A DNA stretch of 64,000 nucleotides, from contig NC_134032.1 in the NCBI RefSeq assembly GCF_964204645.1, positions 8,984,275-9,048,274 of the forward strand, in the 5' to 3' direction. Below the pieces are notes generated by a model. The model searched no databases. It was not told the DNA's origin and saw nothing but the letters and a program-made list of their open reading frames with translations. Source of the stretch: Tubulanus polymorphus. Lineage: Eukaryota > Nemertea > Palaeonemertea > Tubulaniformes > Tubulanidae. Shown here piece by piece: positions 20,950 through 32,890 of the stretch; position 1 is the first letter of the stretch, and each line of letters starts with the position of its first letter. Position numbers and translations under genes: made by a program.

Positions 20950-21566
20950 AGAGGTTGTGTCGGCTGGATGCTGCAGCGACTATTCTAGTCTAGTTACACC
21001 CGGAAGATTCTCCGCTGCCATTCGCGTTGTATTGAGTTGACGCAGTAGCGCGTGGTCGCGGTAGTTGCGGCGTGATGCTCACGCCTACGAGCAATCGTTC
21101 TCGTAGGGCTAACGTACACGTCGTTCATGTACTCGTATCAGAGAGCTACGCTTCAAAACCCCATCGTCCGAGAGCTTAGAGATATTAATCAGCGGAACTG
21201 CCTCGACGCGGCGGAAAGATTTGAAGGAGAACCGCGGCAAGACCGGATTTCACGCGCAGCTTCAAACGGCGGTTCGTTACGTAAGATTCAATCAGTAACG
21301 TAAAAGCACGTTCGTCAGATGAACCGAGTTATAGTTCACTTCCAACGTCTGAAGTTCAGCGCATTTCTAGCCAGCTGTAGATTGGTTAATTCCTGTTGGC
21401 GAACAAAGCTAAACATGCGACGTATATTTTATGATTTCGGATTAATAGACGCTTGAACGATAAATGGCTCGTTTGCGTTACGCGTTGCAAAAATGACGCA
21501 TAGTAATTCAGAGAATTAATTGATTAATTAGCGCGTTAATTGAATGATTTAAGCGATTGAATCGAA
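20950..21566 (+). promoter_or_regulatory. CpG-rich upstream region of the opsin gene
   Basis: This stretch is distinctly richer in CG dinucleotides than its AT-rich surroundings, especially at 21010-21260, and lies directly upstream of the opsin ATG at 21567. It contains an 8-bp stem (CCTACGAG, then CTCGTAGG) at about 21085-21110. It probably holds the promoter and 5' UTR; no transcription start or defined binding site can be assigned. Confidence 0.35.
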
Positions 21567-24500
21567 ATGCAACTTAATTCAACGATAAGTATGGAAGGTG
21601 ATGTACGGATTTCGGGTGCTAACTCGTCCCCGCTGCAGGTGACCGGGCTGCCCGGTGAAACAATAATACCGGCTTTGGATTACGTGCTGGCATGTATCCT
21701 AGGAACGGTCGGTTTATCGACATTCCTTATCAATTCATTCATCGTAGCTGTGTTTGCAAGGTGAGTGATCCCCTCCCAATTGTGATGGGTTTAATTTTAC
21801 CGCGCATCCAGTGCCACTTTTCGTGGATTTTATATTTGAGCCTGGAACTGTTCCACATAATGTGCGGGTTAATTTGGCTGCAGATCTAGTTCCAAAATGT
21901 GACTTTCGTGTGTCTTTCTGTGTCTTTCGTTAGTTCTGGCTCCAGTTCTACAGTGTTTTGTGGGTTCTATCTCAACCGGGAACCAGCACTACACTGTGGG
22001 GCTTCATTTGAGCCTGGAACTATTCCAATGGCTTCATTTGACTTAAATTCCACAGTTGCGTTGGTTTCAATATGCGTTGTTCCGCATATGATTGGATGTC
22101 ATTTGTCTTTGGCTCCAGTTCCACGGTTGATAGGGTTTACTTTCTTCAACACGCTGGCTCCACGTGCGACATTATAAGCTGGTTCGGTTATAAGCCGGTG
22201 CTCCTTTTTCTCAATTAAGGGGAGAGAAATCAGCCGATTCTGTTGCCGTGCCTCATCGTGAAGGTCTATCAGTTGTGTGGGTTTCTTTTGTCACTGGCTC
22301 CAGCATTCACACAGCTATTCACACAGCTGTACTATTCACACAACTGTAAATTCTATTGCAATTTTGTCAGCATACATAAATCATGGAGATTTTTTTCCAT
22401 ATAGATTTTTATAGAAAAACACATAACACATTTATTAATTTTCTAACAAAAATCAAAGCTACGTCAACTGTATTTCATTGTCCATAGAAACTGCGCTTAG
22501 TAGCCTAAAAAAAACGAGGAAAAAAAATCCTTTTCAGATCTTTGTTTACACCGTTGGCTTAGTGGCAAAATCTATTTTGAATCCTTTTTAAAAGAGAGTG
22601 TTATTCAAGGAGATCATATTGTTACCTCGAAGAAATTTCTTACGGCGTACCGGTAATGATGGTTATTACGCAATGACATGTTTGTATGTGTGCATATGTG
22701 TGAAGCTGTATTTCAAAAGCCACCCTGTGAATATCATTTACTTAAGACGGCGCAATTAACTTTTGACCTGCTGAAGTTACGGATCCGCCAGGTGCGCTAG
22801 TAGGTAACAGGTATACCCCACTTATAATACTTAAGGTGACGAATCCCATTTTCTGTTTGACTGTACCTTGCTTAACGAACCCCGCAAAAACTATTTGAAT
22901 TTGAATACCTTTAATACCCTTGATATTGAAAAACCCAACGGTCAAATTAGCTAAATTCATTAAGACCGGCTTAGATGTATATAGATCCCTCTAATAGTAT
23001 ATATAGTATTGTAAATAGTTGATGTATATATATCTTGTTACGTTTTCATTCTCTAAATTTTAATCACTTCAGTGTTGTTTTGTAAATATTTGTACATACA
23101 TGTACCATGGAAATGGTTGGAGTGTAAATAAAATCGTAAATCGTAAATCGTAAATCGTAAAAACCACCCGGTAAAACTTCCCCCGGTATATATCCGGTTG
23201 AAAAGCTTAAATAATTTTCAAAAATTTCAAATTTTCCGTGGTGTTTTTCACAATATTCACCTTGGTAAATCTGCGATTTTTACCAAGCTACGTGCATAAC
23301 AATGACATTATCCTGTGACTTTTAAATCACATTATCGTAGTTGAAAAATTTCTATAAAGAAAAATCTAGTTTGTAATAGTAAAATATCTACGTAGGCCTA
23401 CCCTAAGCATTATTGTAAAAAGTATTATCTGTTTTCATTTAGGTTTTATACTTAAATTTCATAGAAAACTTGACTTTTAACGGCTTTTTACCGTGTGGGA
23501 TTTTTACCTACATTCATGCTTGGAGTATTGATTACTCCAAGATTCGCGCTAAGCTACCCGGTCTTACGTATACGCTAAATTCGAATTAAAAATCGAGTAA
23601 AAGCCTATCCGAACTGAATCCATTATAAATGATAACATACGCCATGGACACTTAGCGTAGAAAAGTGAATTTATCACAGGCTCGTATATGATGTCGGATG
23701 ATTTAGTTCAAAGTTGAAAAAAATTATGTTTACCTGCGTAAAACTGACTGTATCTTAATCGCGCACATCTGGGCAACTTCGGTTATCGGAGTTGATCGAC
23801 CATTTGCGAACTAAGTGAAACCGAATGTCAGTTATTCGGCACTATAGTCCATAAATAGTGAACCAAGGGATTGTACACGGTCGCTGCAGTTCGGCACTCA
23901 GTTCCAAGATGGCCGACACCGTGAAACGCGCAAAGACCGAACTACGTTTATAGTGCGATCAGCTATTAGCTCTGACCACTAGTCGGCTAACTACAAAAAC
24001 CGAAGTTCACCCATGGTTGCAAAGCCGTTATTTCTGATTGGAGATAAATCTAGATCAAGAAAGCTTGTGCCACCGCCTGAGCGCGCCTACCCCGCCACCA
24101 ACATCAATTCCATTTTTCGAAATCATTTTTATTTCCAATTTCAGATATCGTTCGGTGAGGAATCATGGTAACATTCTTATAATCAACCTGGTCGTCTGTG
24201 ATATGTTGATGGTGTCTCTTGGAATACCATCCGTTGTGATATCACTATTTATCGGACGGGACCCTCTCGGTGATGTAGGTACGTCTCATCCCGGCTCGCG
24301 GTAAAATACCCTAGTAATAATTCACGATTGTTAAATACCCCACCTTTTGAATCGAATGCAAATATAGTACAATCTTAAAGTTCACTTTTTCATATTCATT
24401 TGTTAAAATAAATTGCAGCTTGGTTCAAAAACAATTACCAATTAAAAGTTCATCAGTTCTAGATTTCATTTATATTCTTCATTTTCATGATCGAAAAAAG

Positions 24501-27500
24501 GCAAAAACTAACTAAAAACGATAACAATGAATTCATATAACTTTAAAAACATCATGCTTTGAAATTTTTTGTTTCAAATTGTCAAGTGGAGATTTGAACC
24601 TATTTTGAGGGAAAAGGGATGTTTACCTACATTCTACAACTACCCTTTATCGTCTGATTCTAATGTACATCGAATGTACATCTAATGTACATCTATACTG
24701 ACGTGCGAAATATCGCCATCGGCCTAATACTCAAATCTAACGGCCGCTAGTCAGATCACCTCAAACAAACGACGGTGCTCTCTTATACGCTTATATTTTG
24801 AATTTCGCATTATTTTTTCCCCGATTGTGGAATTCTGGACTTCCTTCCGCTTATTAGTGATTTAGAATCTCGACCTACCACGAGACTATCTGAAAAGTTT
24901 TTTTGCCATCTTTTTGGAAGCGTCACAATGGCGTCTTAGGGGGGTTGATAGTGGCAGCCAATAATTTTTTCTGGAAGGGTCTTTACGGGGTGAATCAACG
25001 ATGCTATATTGATATTCATCTGGGTAGAGGGCTGGCAATAATTTTTACAATAGTCTTTAGGTTATCTTCTATTGAAGGGTCTTTAAAAGGGTCTTTGATG
25101 GTGTCAAGGTGGAATTTATGGATGTGACACTGCAGAATGCTGCATCAGCGGATTCAAATTACTCACGGTCATTTGTCTGTGCGTGGAAAATCTTAGTTTG
25201 AAGTCAAGGCTATTTTTCTTCGACTTCACAAAGTTCAAAACTGTCACGATTTTGACCAGATTTTTATTGGATCGTGTTTCGACCAAGTCATGTGGAGTCG
25301 TGACATGTAAATTTGAAATTGGAGAAGTTGTTGTTAAAATTGGTGCTATCCATGTCTGTTCGTGACTTTTTACTAATGTGGGTATCAATACGTTGCGTCC
25401 TTTTCACCGTGTATAGTCTGGAGCGATTAATGTTTGAAAGTTTGCTGATAGAATGGCCAAGTTTTATGTTGGCAGTTGACCATATTGAAAACGTGGAATC
25501 CTGGAACAACCCGCTTGAAGTGCCGACAATCACCTTTTGATTGTGGGCTGATAGAATGTCTAATTGTGAGTTCGAGTTAATTCTTTGATAAAATCAGTTC
25601 GTTTTCAATGTTTTAACGCTAAGAGTTTTAACTCAGGGAACTGTACAACTGGATTCTGGTGTTTGGAAGCGAAAAACCCGCAATAAGATGAAACGACTAG
25701 GAGAGAATCTATGAGCCATTCTCAACATCTAAAACCATCAAACTGTCATAACGTAATCTATAGTTATCACTAAGTATAGGCGTGGGGTGTGAACTTATGA
25801 TACAGGATCTAGCGTCAAAATAAACAATGGTTTTAAGCGTCAACCGTTGAGGCAACGTAACAAAACTTAATGATATACATAACATGGTCATCATTTGATC
25901 GAAGAAGTTCATAAAGATCATCAGAGATGATGCGTACACAAGATTATTGCTGTGACAGTTCGATCAGATGTATACATTCATCAGTGTCGTATAGCATAAC
26001 TGTCCATGATTATCACCGGCGATAGGCGAGTGGGTGTGAACTTACGAAACCGGATCTGGGTCTGTCAACATTAACCGCACGTGTCATTATCAGTGCCCGT
26101 TGTCAATTAATTATAACGAACGCGACCGAAACGCTACGTTTCATAACATCGCCGCGTGACGCCCATGAGAATAACAATTACCCGAAGTAAGCTGAAGGTT
26201 ATTATCATCAATGGGCGTTTTCAGTTCGATATTCAAATCTCTGTGTTCCAGAAGTTTCCAGTTTCTAGGCGCCATTTTGTGGCGGTCCCTCGAGGTCCCC
26301 ATTGTTACGATGATTTGCGCTCATTTTTAAAACATAAGTTTAGATTGAATATCATATAGTTCTGCAGCCCCTTGCTCGACGAAATCAATTTATACACCAT
26401 TTTAAAGGAAATGAAATGCAGATATTTGCTGGCGATTCTTGGAATTTTTGAACGCAAAAATTGAGAACAGTGACGATGTGAAACCAAGGTCCATATCTTA
26501 ACCGCGCGTAAAAGAAACCGCAATATCTATTAATTTTGAAATATCTAAGTATCTCTTGAAGCTTTGTTTCCAATTTTCACAGAGGTTAAAGGGGGTAATT
26601 TGCAGTTTAAGCCTGCGTTAAAATCTTTTGAATATCTTTTCTGACGACTGATCTGTACCCGCTTGAATTTGAGATTACGCGCAAAAGGGGTCTCCCACTG
26701 CGCATTGCAATTTCACTGAACATTGAGATTTGCGACAAGAAATCTTTAAATGCAATTTGATTTCTTCACATTTTCCATGGGGATATTTTGAGATGATAAT
26801 CCATATCTTGTTTGTACCGTATTTTGGCGGGGGCAATTCGTTTAGCTGGTTTCGGGGTCCGGTTTGTCCCGCTATTGAAGTTTGAACGGCCCAGTTGAGG
26901 AATATTGTCGTATACAGCCCATCCAGCCTAGCGCCGATTTTGTGTTCGGTGAAATCAAACGTTTTAGAGTCGATGGTGAAATGTGCCAGTCAATTTAAAC
27001 GCTTAGGACATATTTAACACATATCCCTCTCTGGTAATCCCTCATTCTGGGATCATACGATGAATTTACTGAATCTCAACCTTCTTGCTGGAAAACATCG
27101 ACCAGAAAACCTTACTGATATAAAATTCCAATATAATATTTAAAGGGGTTCAGATCTGTCCCCCATTTGATATTCTGTTTTAGGGGGTCAACGTCCAGTT
27201 TGGCAACTTTCAGCTGCGCCACATATTCAAAAATATATAAAAACTTAGAATTTTTTTCTAGTGTCCAACCATGAGTGGTACATTCGTTTGAAACGCAAAT
27301 TAGGTTCTCAACTAGGCCACATTTGCAACCAACACGGAAAGTCCCCACTCTTACAAGAAATCCTTTAATTTCCCAACGCTACAAAACTCGAATTCATCAA
27401 AACACTCAAAGTCCATTTTCAACCATACGAAAATAAAGGTAATATATAACCATCAGAAGCAATATTAGTAATTACAAACCAGTATAAAATCCTATTTCTG

Positions 27501-29642
27501 CGATTTCTTTTCACAAATCTCAATGTTCATTGAAATGGCGGCGCGCAGTGGGAGACCCCTTTTGCGCGTAATCTCAAACTCAAGCGGGTACAGATCAGTC
27601 GTCAGTAAAGATATTCAAAAAAATTAAACGCAGGCTTAAACTGCAAATAACCCTCTTTAACCTCTGTGAAAATTGGAAATACAGCTTTAATAGATACTTA
27701 GATATTTTAAAATTAATAAATATTGCGATTTCTTTTACGCGCGGTTAAGATATGCGGTCCTTGGTTTCACATCGTCACTGTTCATCATTGTTGCGTTCAA
27801 AAATTCCAAGAATCGCCAGCAAATATCTGCATTTCATTTCCTTTAAAATGGTGTATAAATTGATTTCGTCGAGCAAGGGGCTGCAGAACTATATGATATT
27901 CAATCTAAACTTATGTTTTAAAAATGAGCGCAAATTATCGCAACAATGGGGACCTCGAGGGACCGCCACAAAATGGCGCCTAGAAACTGGAAACTTCTTT
28001 ATTATACGGTGAATTTCTTATATGGAGAAAAAAATCCCCTGATTCAGTGCTCGCAGTACGGTGGCTGCGGTGCGATACAATAAAAACAGACGATAATTGA
28101 ATCATATTTTCTCAATCAATTAGCGATGATACAAAAAATGGGGTCCGAACACAAACACAAACGCAGGTCCGGTGCGTAAGGGCGAGGTTCAGTGGGACGA
28201 ACCACCCGAAATCCGAAAAAAGGTCCGCTTTTGAAGAGTGAATTTGCGAAAGTCGAATAAAATCCCTGGGGCCGGTTTAATAGACGGGCATTATGTTTAA
28301 CCCATAAGGGATTAACTTAATATTGATAATGTATTGAGTTGTAAAAACCGATCAATAAAACCACAGTGGTCCACTAACGAAAACGTCCGCGTTTTAAAGA
28401 CAACGAACTACCCATAAAATCAGTCCACTATACATTTCTGTCGACGCTCGTTTGAAAACGTTTGGATTTGGCGGGAGTTAAAAAATCCTCTTCAAATTTA
28501 GAAATAGATATTGAATTGATTTTAATTAATGTAAACCAAACCTCTGAGCCACGCCATCTGGTGGCCGGATTTACGAAAGGCGCCCAATAATCACCCTTCT
28601 AAATGTATTGAAAATGACTGACCAGCGTATAAATTATTTTAGAGCCATCTTGTAGATTATGGGAATAGATTATCAATCACATTTCTATTTGTGTCTATTT
28701 TCAGGTTGTAAACTTCACGGTTTTATCGTGGGCACCACCGGTTTTTTATCGATAAACATTTTCGTCGCCGTGGCCGTTGAGAGGTACTACGTCATAGCGT
28801 TACCGCTCAGGGCGTTCAAACAAGTTATCAAGAAACGAATATGGCTTTGCGCAGCTTTATGCTGGATTCTGGCAGTCGGGTTTATGATCGGGCCCCTGGT
28901 GGGCTGGTGTCAAATCGAACCGGAAATAGAAGGCTCCTGCTCAATGGACTACCGCACACGTACGTCATCTTGTTCGTCGTACATATTGACGATATTCACG
29001 TGCGGTTTTGTGATACCCGTCCTGGTCGCTTCTGTCTGCTATACGCGACTGGTGCAGCATATGGCGCATCACGTAAGCTTCATGACGGGCAGCAAGAGCT
29101 CGTCGATCACCCGTCACGACATCCGCTTCGCGAAGCTATCAATCGCTTTGATGGTGACTTTCATCGCCGCCTGGACTCCCTACGCTACGGTCGTTCTTAT
29201 CGGTCAATATGGCGACCAGACCCTTTTAACCCGCTACGTGCGATTCCTGCCGAGTTTCTTCGCCAAAATAAACACGCTTCTTAATTCGGTGATTTACATT
29301 ACGATGCAGACGAAATTTCGCCGCTATATGAGACGCATGTTACCGTTCGCTAGCGGCATCAGTCGGTCGATTTCGGAAATATCCCGAAGCGAATCGGACA
29401 AACGCCGCGGCCCTAGTACGCTAATCGTGAACGGCGTGCGACCGGAAGTGTCGTTTAATCGGCCCGAGGCCGACAGAACCGTCTACGTATCGCTGACCAG
29501 GCAGATGTGGAATCGCTCCGACTCGAGCGGCGGTAACAACTGCGGTAGAAAACTTGTAAGAAAAACTGCGGTGAGGGCTAAAAAGAAATCAGACATAGAA
29601 ATAAAGGACTCTATGAGAAAATTTCTGAACAGTGCGAATTGA
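21567..29642 (+). CDS. Opsin (retinal-binding rhodopsin-family GPCR), complete, 421 aa
   Basis: Three exons, 21567-21760, 24145-24278 and 28705-29642 (TGA), join with phase-2 and phase-1 introns into a 421-residue, seven-helix receptor. Opsin identity rests on the retinal Schiff-base lysine at residue 297 (FFAKIN, equivalent to bovine Lys296), ERY at 135-137, the cysteine pair 111/188 with CSMDY in loop 2, and WTPY at 266-269. N-glycosylation sites (NST, NSS) precede helix 1. Unusual points: His114 sits at the usual counterion position (bovine Glu113), and the helix-7 motif is NSVIY instead of NPxxY. The post-helix-7 tripeptide is QTK, and the basic tail ends near KFLNSAN. It is expected to be a light-sensing or retinal-binding receptor in membranes. 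Subfamily (xenopsin, ciliary, Go/RGR-like or other) is unsettled. Confidence 0.93.
22880..23160 (+). mobile_element. 3' end of a non-LTR retroelement with (ATCGTAA)n tail
   Basis: An AT-rich 3'-UTR-like stretch ends in AATAAAATCGTAA followed by three further ATCGTAA units to 23160. Short tandem tails after a polyadenylation-like AATAAA are typical of some LINEs and their SINE partners. The 5' boundary is uncertain and no coding part remains. Confidence 0.55.
23766..24016. mobile_element. MITE-like repeat, family D, copy 2
   Basis: The unit begins CTGGGCAACTTCGGTTATCG and ends CAAAAACCGAAGTTCACCCA, giving terminal inverted repeats. It shares internal blocks with 13608-13836 (GTTCGGCACT / AGTTCCAAGA / GCCGACACCGTGAAA). 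It ends about 130 bp before opsin exon 2. Confidence 0.75.
24279..28704 (+). other. Opsin intron 2
   Basis: A 4.4-kb intron dominated by the 1.75-kb foldback element at 26250-27998. Repetitive text around 25180-25620 (phrases such as GTTTGCTGATAGAATG and GATAAAATCAG) recurs in diverged form at 61800-62100. A fragment of repeat A (CCACGCCATCTGGTGG) is near 28550. No exon was found. Confidence 0.6.
26250..27998. mobile_element. Foldback element with ~500-bp inverted arms (family G)
   Basis: The left arm (26250-26747) begins AGAAGTTTCCAGTTTCTAGG and is present in inverted orientation at about 27501-27998, with high but imperfect identity. The 750-bp centre shows no transposase. A third, single arm occurs at 44181-44575. 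No clear target duplication was seen at the outer ends. Open frames within the arms recur in all copies only because the DNA is repeated. This is best explained as a non-autonomous transposon with very long terminal inverted repeats or as two inverted insertions. Confidence 0.85.
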
Positions 29643-30029
29643 CTTAGGCCTAGTTGTCTGGAAGTCAGAGTCGACTCATTTGAACGTCTTTGATTGAACT
29701 GAAATTGTTATCTTGTTGTAAACCCGACCACATAGAAAGATTCTTTCTAGTTTCATTCTAGATGAGAACGACGTATTTCCGGTTCGAATTTGTAACATAT
29801 GCGTGACGTGTTTCCTGTTCGAATTTTCTTTTTATGCATAACGTATTCTATATGCTTTTCATCTTTGCAAGCATTTTTGATCGATGAAAAAGTACAAAAG
29901 ATAATTTTCCGAAAAATCGAGGTGAGACCGAGGTTTTTTGTTTTGATTTTCTGCGATTTCTGGGATGATATGAACGTAGTTCCACAGTCGTTGTAATGGT
30001 ACAGTTAAACTTATACGGTACTGTGCCGA
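29643..30029 (+). other. Opsin 3' flank
   Basis: Presumed 3' UTR and downstream flank. No canonical AATAAA followed by a clear cleavage context could be picked with confidence. A pair of related phrases, ACGTATTTCCGGTTCGAATTT and ACGTGTTTCCTGTTCGAATTT (near 29770 and 29805), forms a short tandem repeat. Confidence 0.4.
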
Positions 30030-30610
30030 ACGAGCACATCCTCCCACGGCAAGGGTTCGAACCTGATGGCATCGCTACATACCTAGACCGATACGCAGCT
30101 TTGTCAAACGAAAACTTGCAGTGCCAATCAGATTGCTCGTTCCATAATCGCTGAGTCAAATTTCACGGAAGAACTATACATGGGAAAACCCAGGCTTAAA
30201 TGAAACGGAATATCTGATTGGCTAATAATGACATCACCTAAGCTGTGCACTCGGTCTAGTGTGGCAGGGTCGCCCCGTTGCAATCTCGATGCCATCAGGT
30301 TCGAATCCCTGCCGGGGGAGGATGAGCGAGATGCCCCAGTGCGACATCAACGCTGGATGTCTTCTTAGGATCAATCCGTATTTTCTTCAGATTCAATGAA
30401 AGATGAATACAAATTATGCCATATCTAAAACTGTAAAGATCAAACAGAATTTGTCAGAGTCTGGTGTGCCTTTCCCTCAGTTTTGGCAAGGCTTCGAACT
30501 TGAGTTAGTTGGCGTCGTGGCTGAGCCTTGCGATGCCATCAGGTTCGAACCCCTGCCGAGACCGGGGATTGATGTTGGAAGCTGTCTGACATTTTGCTGG
30601 TACCATCGAT
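30030..30610. repeat. Cluster of three tRNA-derived SINE copies
   Basis: The box-B block GATGCCATCAGGTTCGAA with CCCTGCCG occurs at about 30285-30320 and 30530-30560 on the plus strand, and inverted at about 30047-30075 (GGTTCGAACCTGATGGCATC on the plus strand). The downstream GGGAGGATG block is shared by two copies. Box-A-like text (CGGTCTAGTGTGGC, CGTGGCTGAG) precedes the plus-strand copies. No copy folds as a proper tRNA. Confidence 0.7.
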
Positions 30611-30941
30611 GTGATAGCCATAGCTATTGTAGTGAGTCCTCAACGAAAGGTGAACTGATCATAACTGTGAGGTATCTGTCGATTGTTGAACAGGGTCCTG
30701 CTGGTCAACGGTATATATTATGATGAAATATCGGAAGTAGGCCTATTGTGTGTTACATATTGTATAATATGATTATTTATATGATTATTTTGAATAACTT
30801 GTTAAATGTCGATATTTTATTATCATAATTATTCATAAACTTTACGCGGGCGAATTTTGTATCGTGTAGATATCGCACAATTTCGACGTACATTCTTTAT
30901 CATGCGATCATTACGAATGCAATTATATTTCATTTTATTTA

Positions 30942-31700
30942 GTGGAGTCGTATCTCAGTTATTGCAACATATTTTGGGCTCAAAATTTTAATGTTTACTT
31001 AAATTCCTTATTGCTACTTCGAAAGCGTGCGGTTCGAATAATAACAAATTCAAATTATCTACTGGAACACACTAAGCCACTTTTTAAAAGACTGAAAATA
31101 CTAAGAATCAGGGAAATGAACAAATTACAATTAGGATGCTTTATGTTTGATAATGACAAATCCATGCTACCTGATTGTTTTAATAATCATTTTCAATTTC
31201 GAAATGAAATGAAATTCAAAATTATCGAACTCGTAGCTTAAACAATATGGAAATCCCTCGAATTCAAACTCGAAGAAGTAAGTTTTCAGTAAAGACTTCT
31301 GGTCCACTATTTTGTAATTCACTCAATCAAACTTTAAAGGAGTCGAAGAGTATCTACGTTTTTGAAAAAAAATTCAAACATCATCTGTTAATGGGTCAAT
31401 AGTTATGTTTAATCTCTGTTTAATGTATATTGATCTGGATTTGTTGTATCATTTTTCACTGCCTTGTCATGATTTCCATGCGTGTGCTTGTCAAAGTGCG
31501 ATAGTTTGGTAAAAGGTTGTGTGCATGTGTGTGCGTGTGTGATTTCCATGGGTGCCAGGGCCATGTTTTATGGTTACAAGTTTTTACCTTCTCCTGGTAT
31601 CCATCGACTTATTTTACATTACCATATTATTATCTGTAATTTCCTAATAATTTAATTGATTCGTAAATAAAGAATGATAATAATGATAATAATAATTATA
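30942..31700 (+). mobile_element. 5'-truncated non-LTR retrotransposon (LINE), RT C-terminus and tail
   Basis: The frame at 30942-31241, with an apparent frameshift and continuation to the TAG at 31402, encodes the end of a LINE reverse transcriptase polyprotein. Recognisable phrases are SYCNIFWAQN, KRAVRIITNS and HTKPLFKRLKILRI, followed by the K-SIYVFEKKFKHHLL end. A 3' UTR with GT-rich text leads to a (GATAAT)n tail at about 31665-31695. The element is 5'-truncated and dead. It resembles the jockey/CR1-type group in this region but subclass is not certain. Confidence 0.85.
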
Positions 31701-32027
31701 CCTATTATATAGATTTATTTCAAATTGTCAACGTCTATGTAATTAATTCATTTTATATTTGGTGAGGGACCAAGTGTAATATTTCAAATACGACTTGCAT
31801 CTGTGTATGGGGAACTATGCTGTGCTGGCCACTTCTTTCGTATCAAGGTTATCTTTTGCCAAGACAGTGATGTTCGTCAGCATTCCGGGGGTAGTCGTCG
31901 TTGTTAAGACGATCGTGATCATCTAATGTCGACGACTTACAATTAATAAATTGAAAATACAACTTGGAACTCAAGAGACGATTAAAGAAATGTGCCGACT
32001 AATCTGATGACATAAGGGATCATTCAT

Positions 32028-32126
32028 TTATTACGTACGCATACAATTTGAATTTTTCCATTTTTTTTGCATTTACCCAACCCCCCCCCCCCCCCCCATA
32101 ATGCGTACGTAATGAATGAATGATCG
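32028..32126. mobile_element. Small hairpin MITE with internal poly-C
   Basis: Terminal arms of about 25 bp: GATCATTCATTTATTACGTA with CGCAT at the left, and its reverse complement with one mismatch at the right. The loop holds a run of 17 C at 32081-32097. Likely a short MITE. Confidence 0.75.
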
Positions 32127-32602
32127 CTAACGAGTTCGATTCTACATTACACTGGGAAATGTGACAATCTTTTCGGAAAAAATTTCGTTTGGGAAGTATT
32201 TTCGAGGAGACGCCTTCTCGCGTCCCAGCCGCTTGCTGGTTATAATTTTCGTAGACACGCCCCTGCAGTGCAGCAGCATTCGGGTTTCATGCCTTAAAAT
32301 AAACTAGAGCGGTTAAACTAGGCTTATTCAAGCGCAAGGTGCAGAAAAATGTTTAAAAACATAATACGAAGAAATTGTGCACGAAATGATACACTTCGAG
32401 CATACTTTCAATTATTATTCTCCTTGTTAATCGATCTAAAACTAGCGCAGAGGATTTTTCAGGATGAATGCAGTTTTGGGGAGAGGGCTGCTAAAATCCG
32501 CGTGTTCTAATAGCGAGGAGTTTGGAGACGAAATTGTATCAGCAGAGCTGCCAACTGCAGAGCTGTTCCTGATTTTCGGTATTTGTTACTCTTTTATAAT
32601 AA

Positions 32603-32890
32603 GAAATACTGATGTTTCGATGCATACAGAAATATGAAATATGTTACTGAGGGTCTTACTGTTGATTACTGATCAATATGATCATTTTACTATGAAAACT
32701 GATTAGTTTGATGCATACAAAAATATGAATGGTGTTACTGAGGGTCTTACTGTTGATCACTGATCAATATGAACATATCAAGAAATACTGATTAGAGTTA
32801 TTTGATGCATACAAAAATATGAAAGGTGTTACTGAGGGCCTTACCGTTGATTGCTGATCGATTTGAACATTTCATATTCATATTTCAATG
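32603..32890. repeat. Three-copy satellite, 91-94 bp unit
   Basis: GATGCATACARAAATATGAA starts at 32619, 32710 and 32804, each followed by GTTACTGAGGGYCTTACYGT and GATCAATATGA-like text. Copies are diverged by point changes and small indels. Confidence 0.9.

Larger units (their letters stand above)
21761..24144 (+). other. Opsin intron 1
   Basis: No coding exon recognised. The first 600 bases hold loosely repeated text around the words TGGCTCCAGTTC and GAGCCTGGAACT (21835-22330). Further on are a CCAGGTGCGCTAGT repeat near 22790, a retroelement 3' end (22880-23160) and a family D MITE (23766-24016). Confidence 0.6.

Noticed and set aside
27752-28012. Open frame whose peptide end recurs near 44.2 kb, suggesting a conserved small protein
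   Set aside because: The shared peptide follows from shared foldback DNA; other copies carry substitutions and stops without coding bias.
28841-29284. 147-codon alternative frame inside opsin exon 3
   Set aside because: Overlaps the opsin frame that carries all GPCR motifs; a shadow frame.
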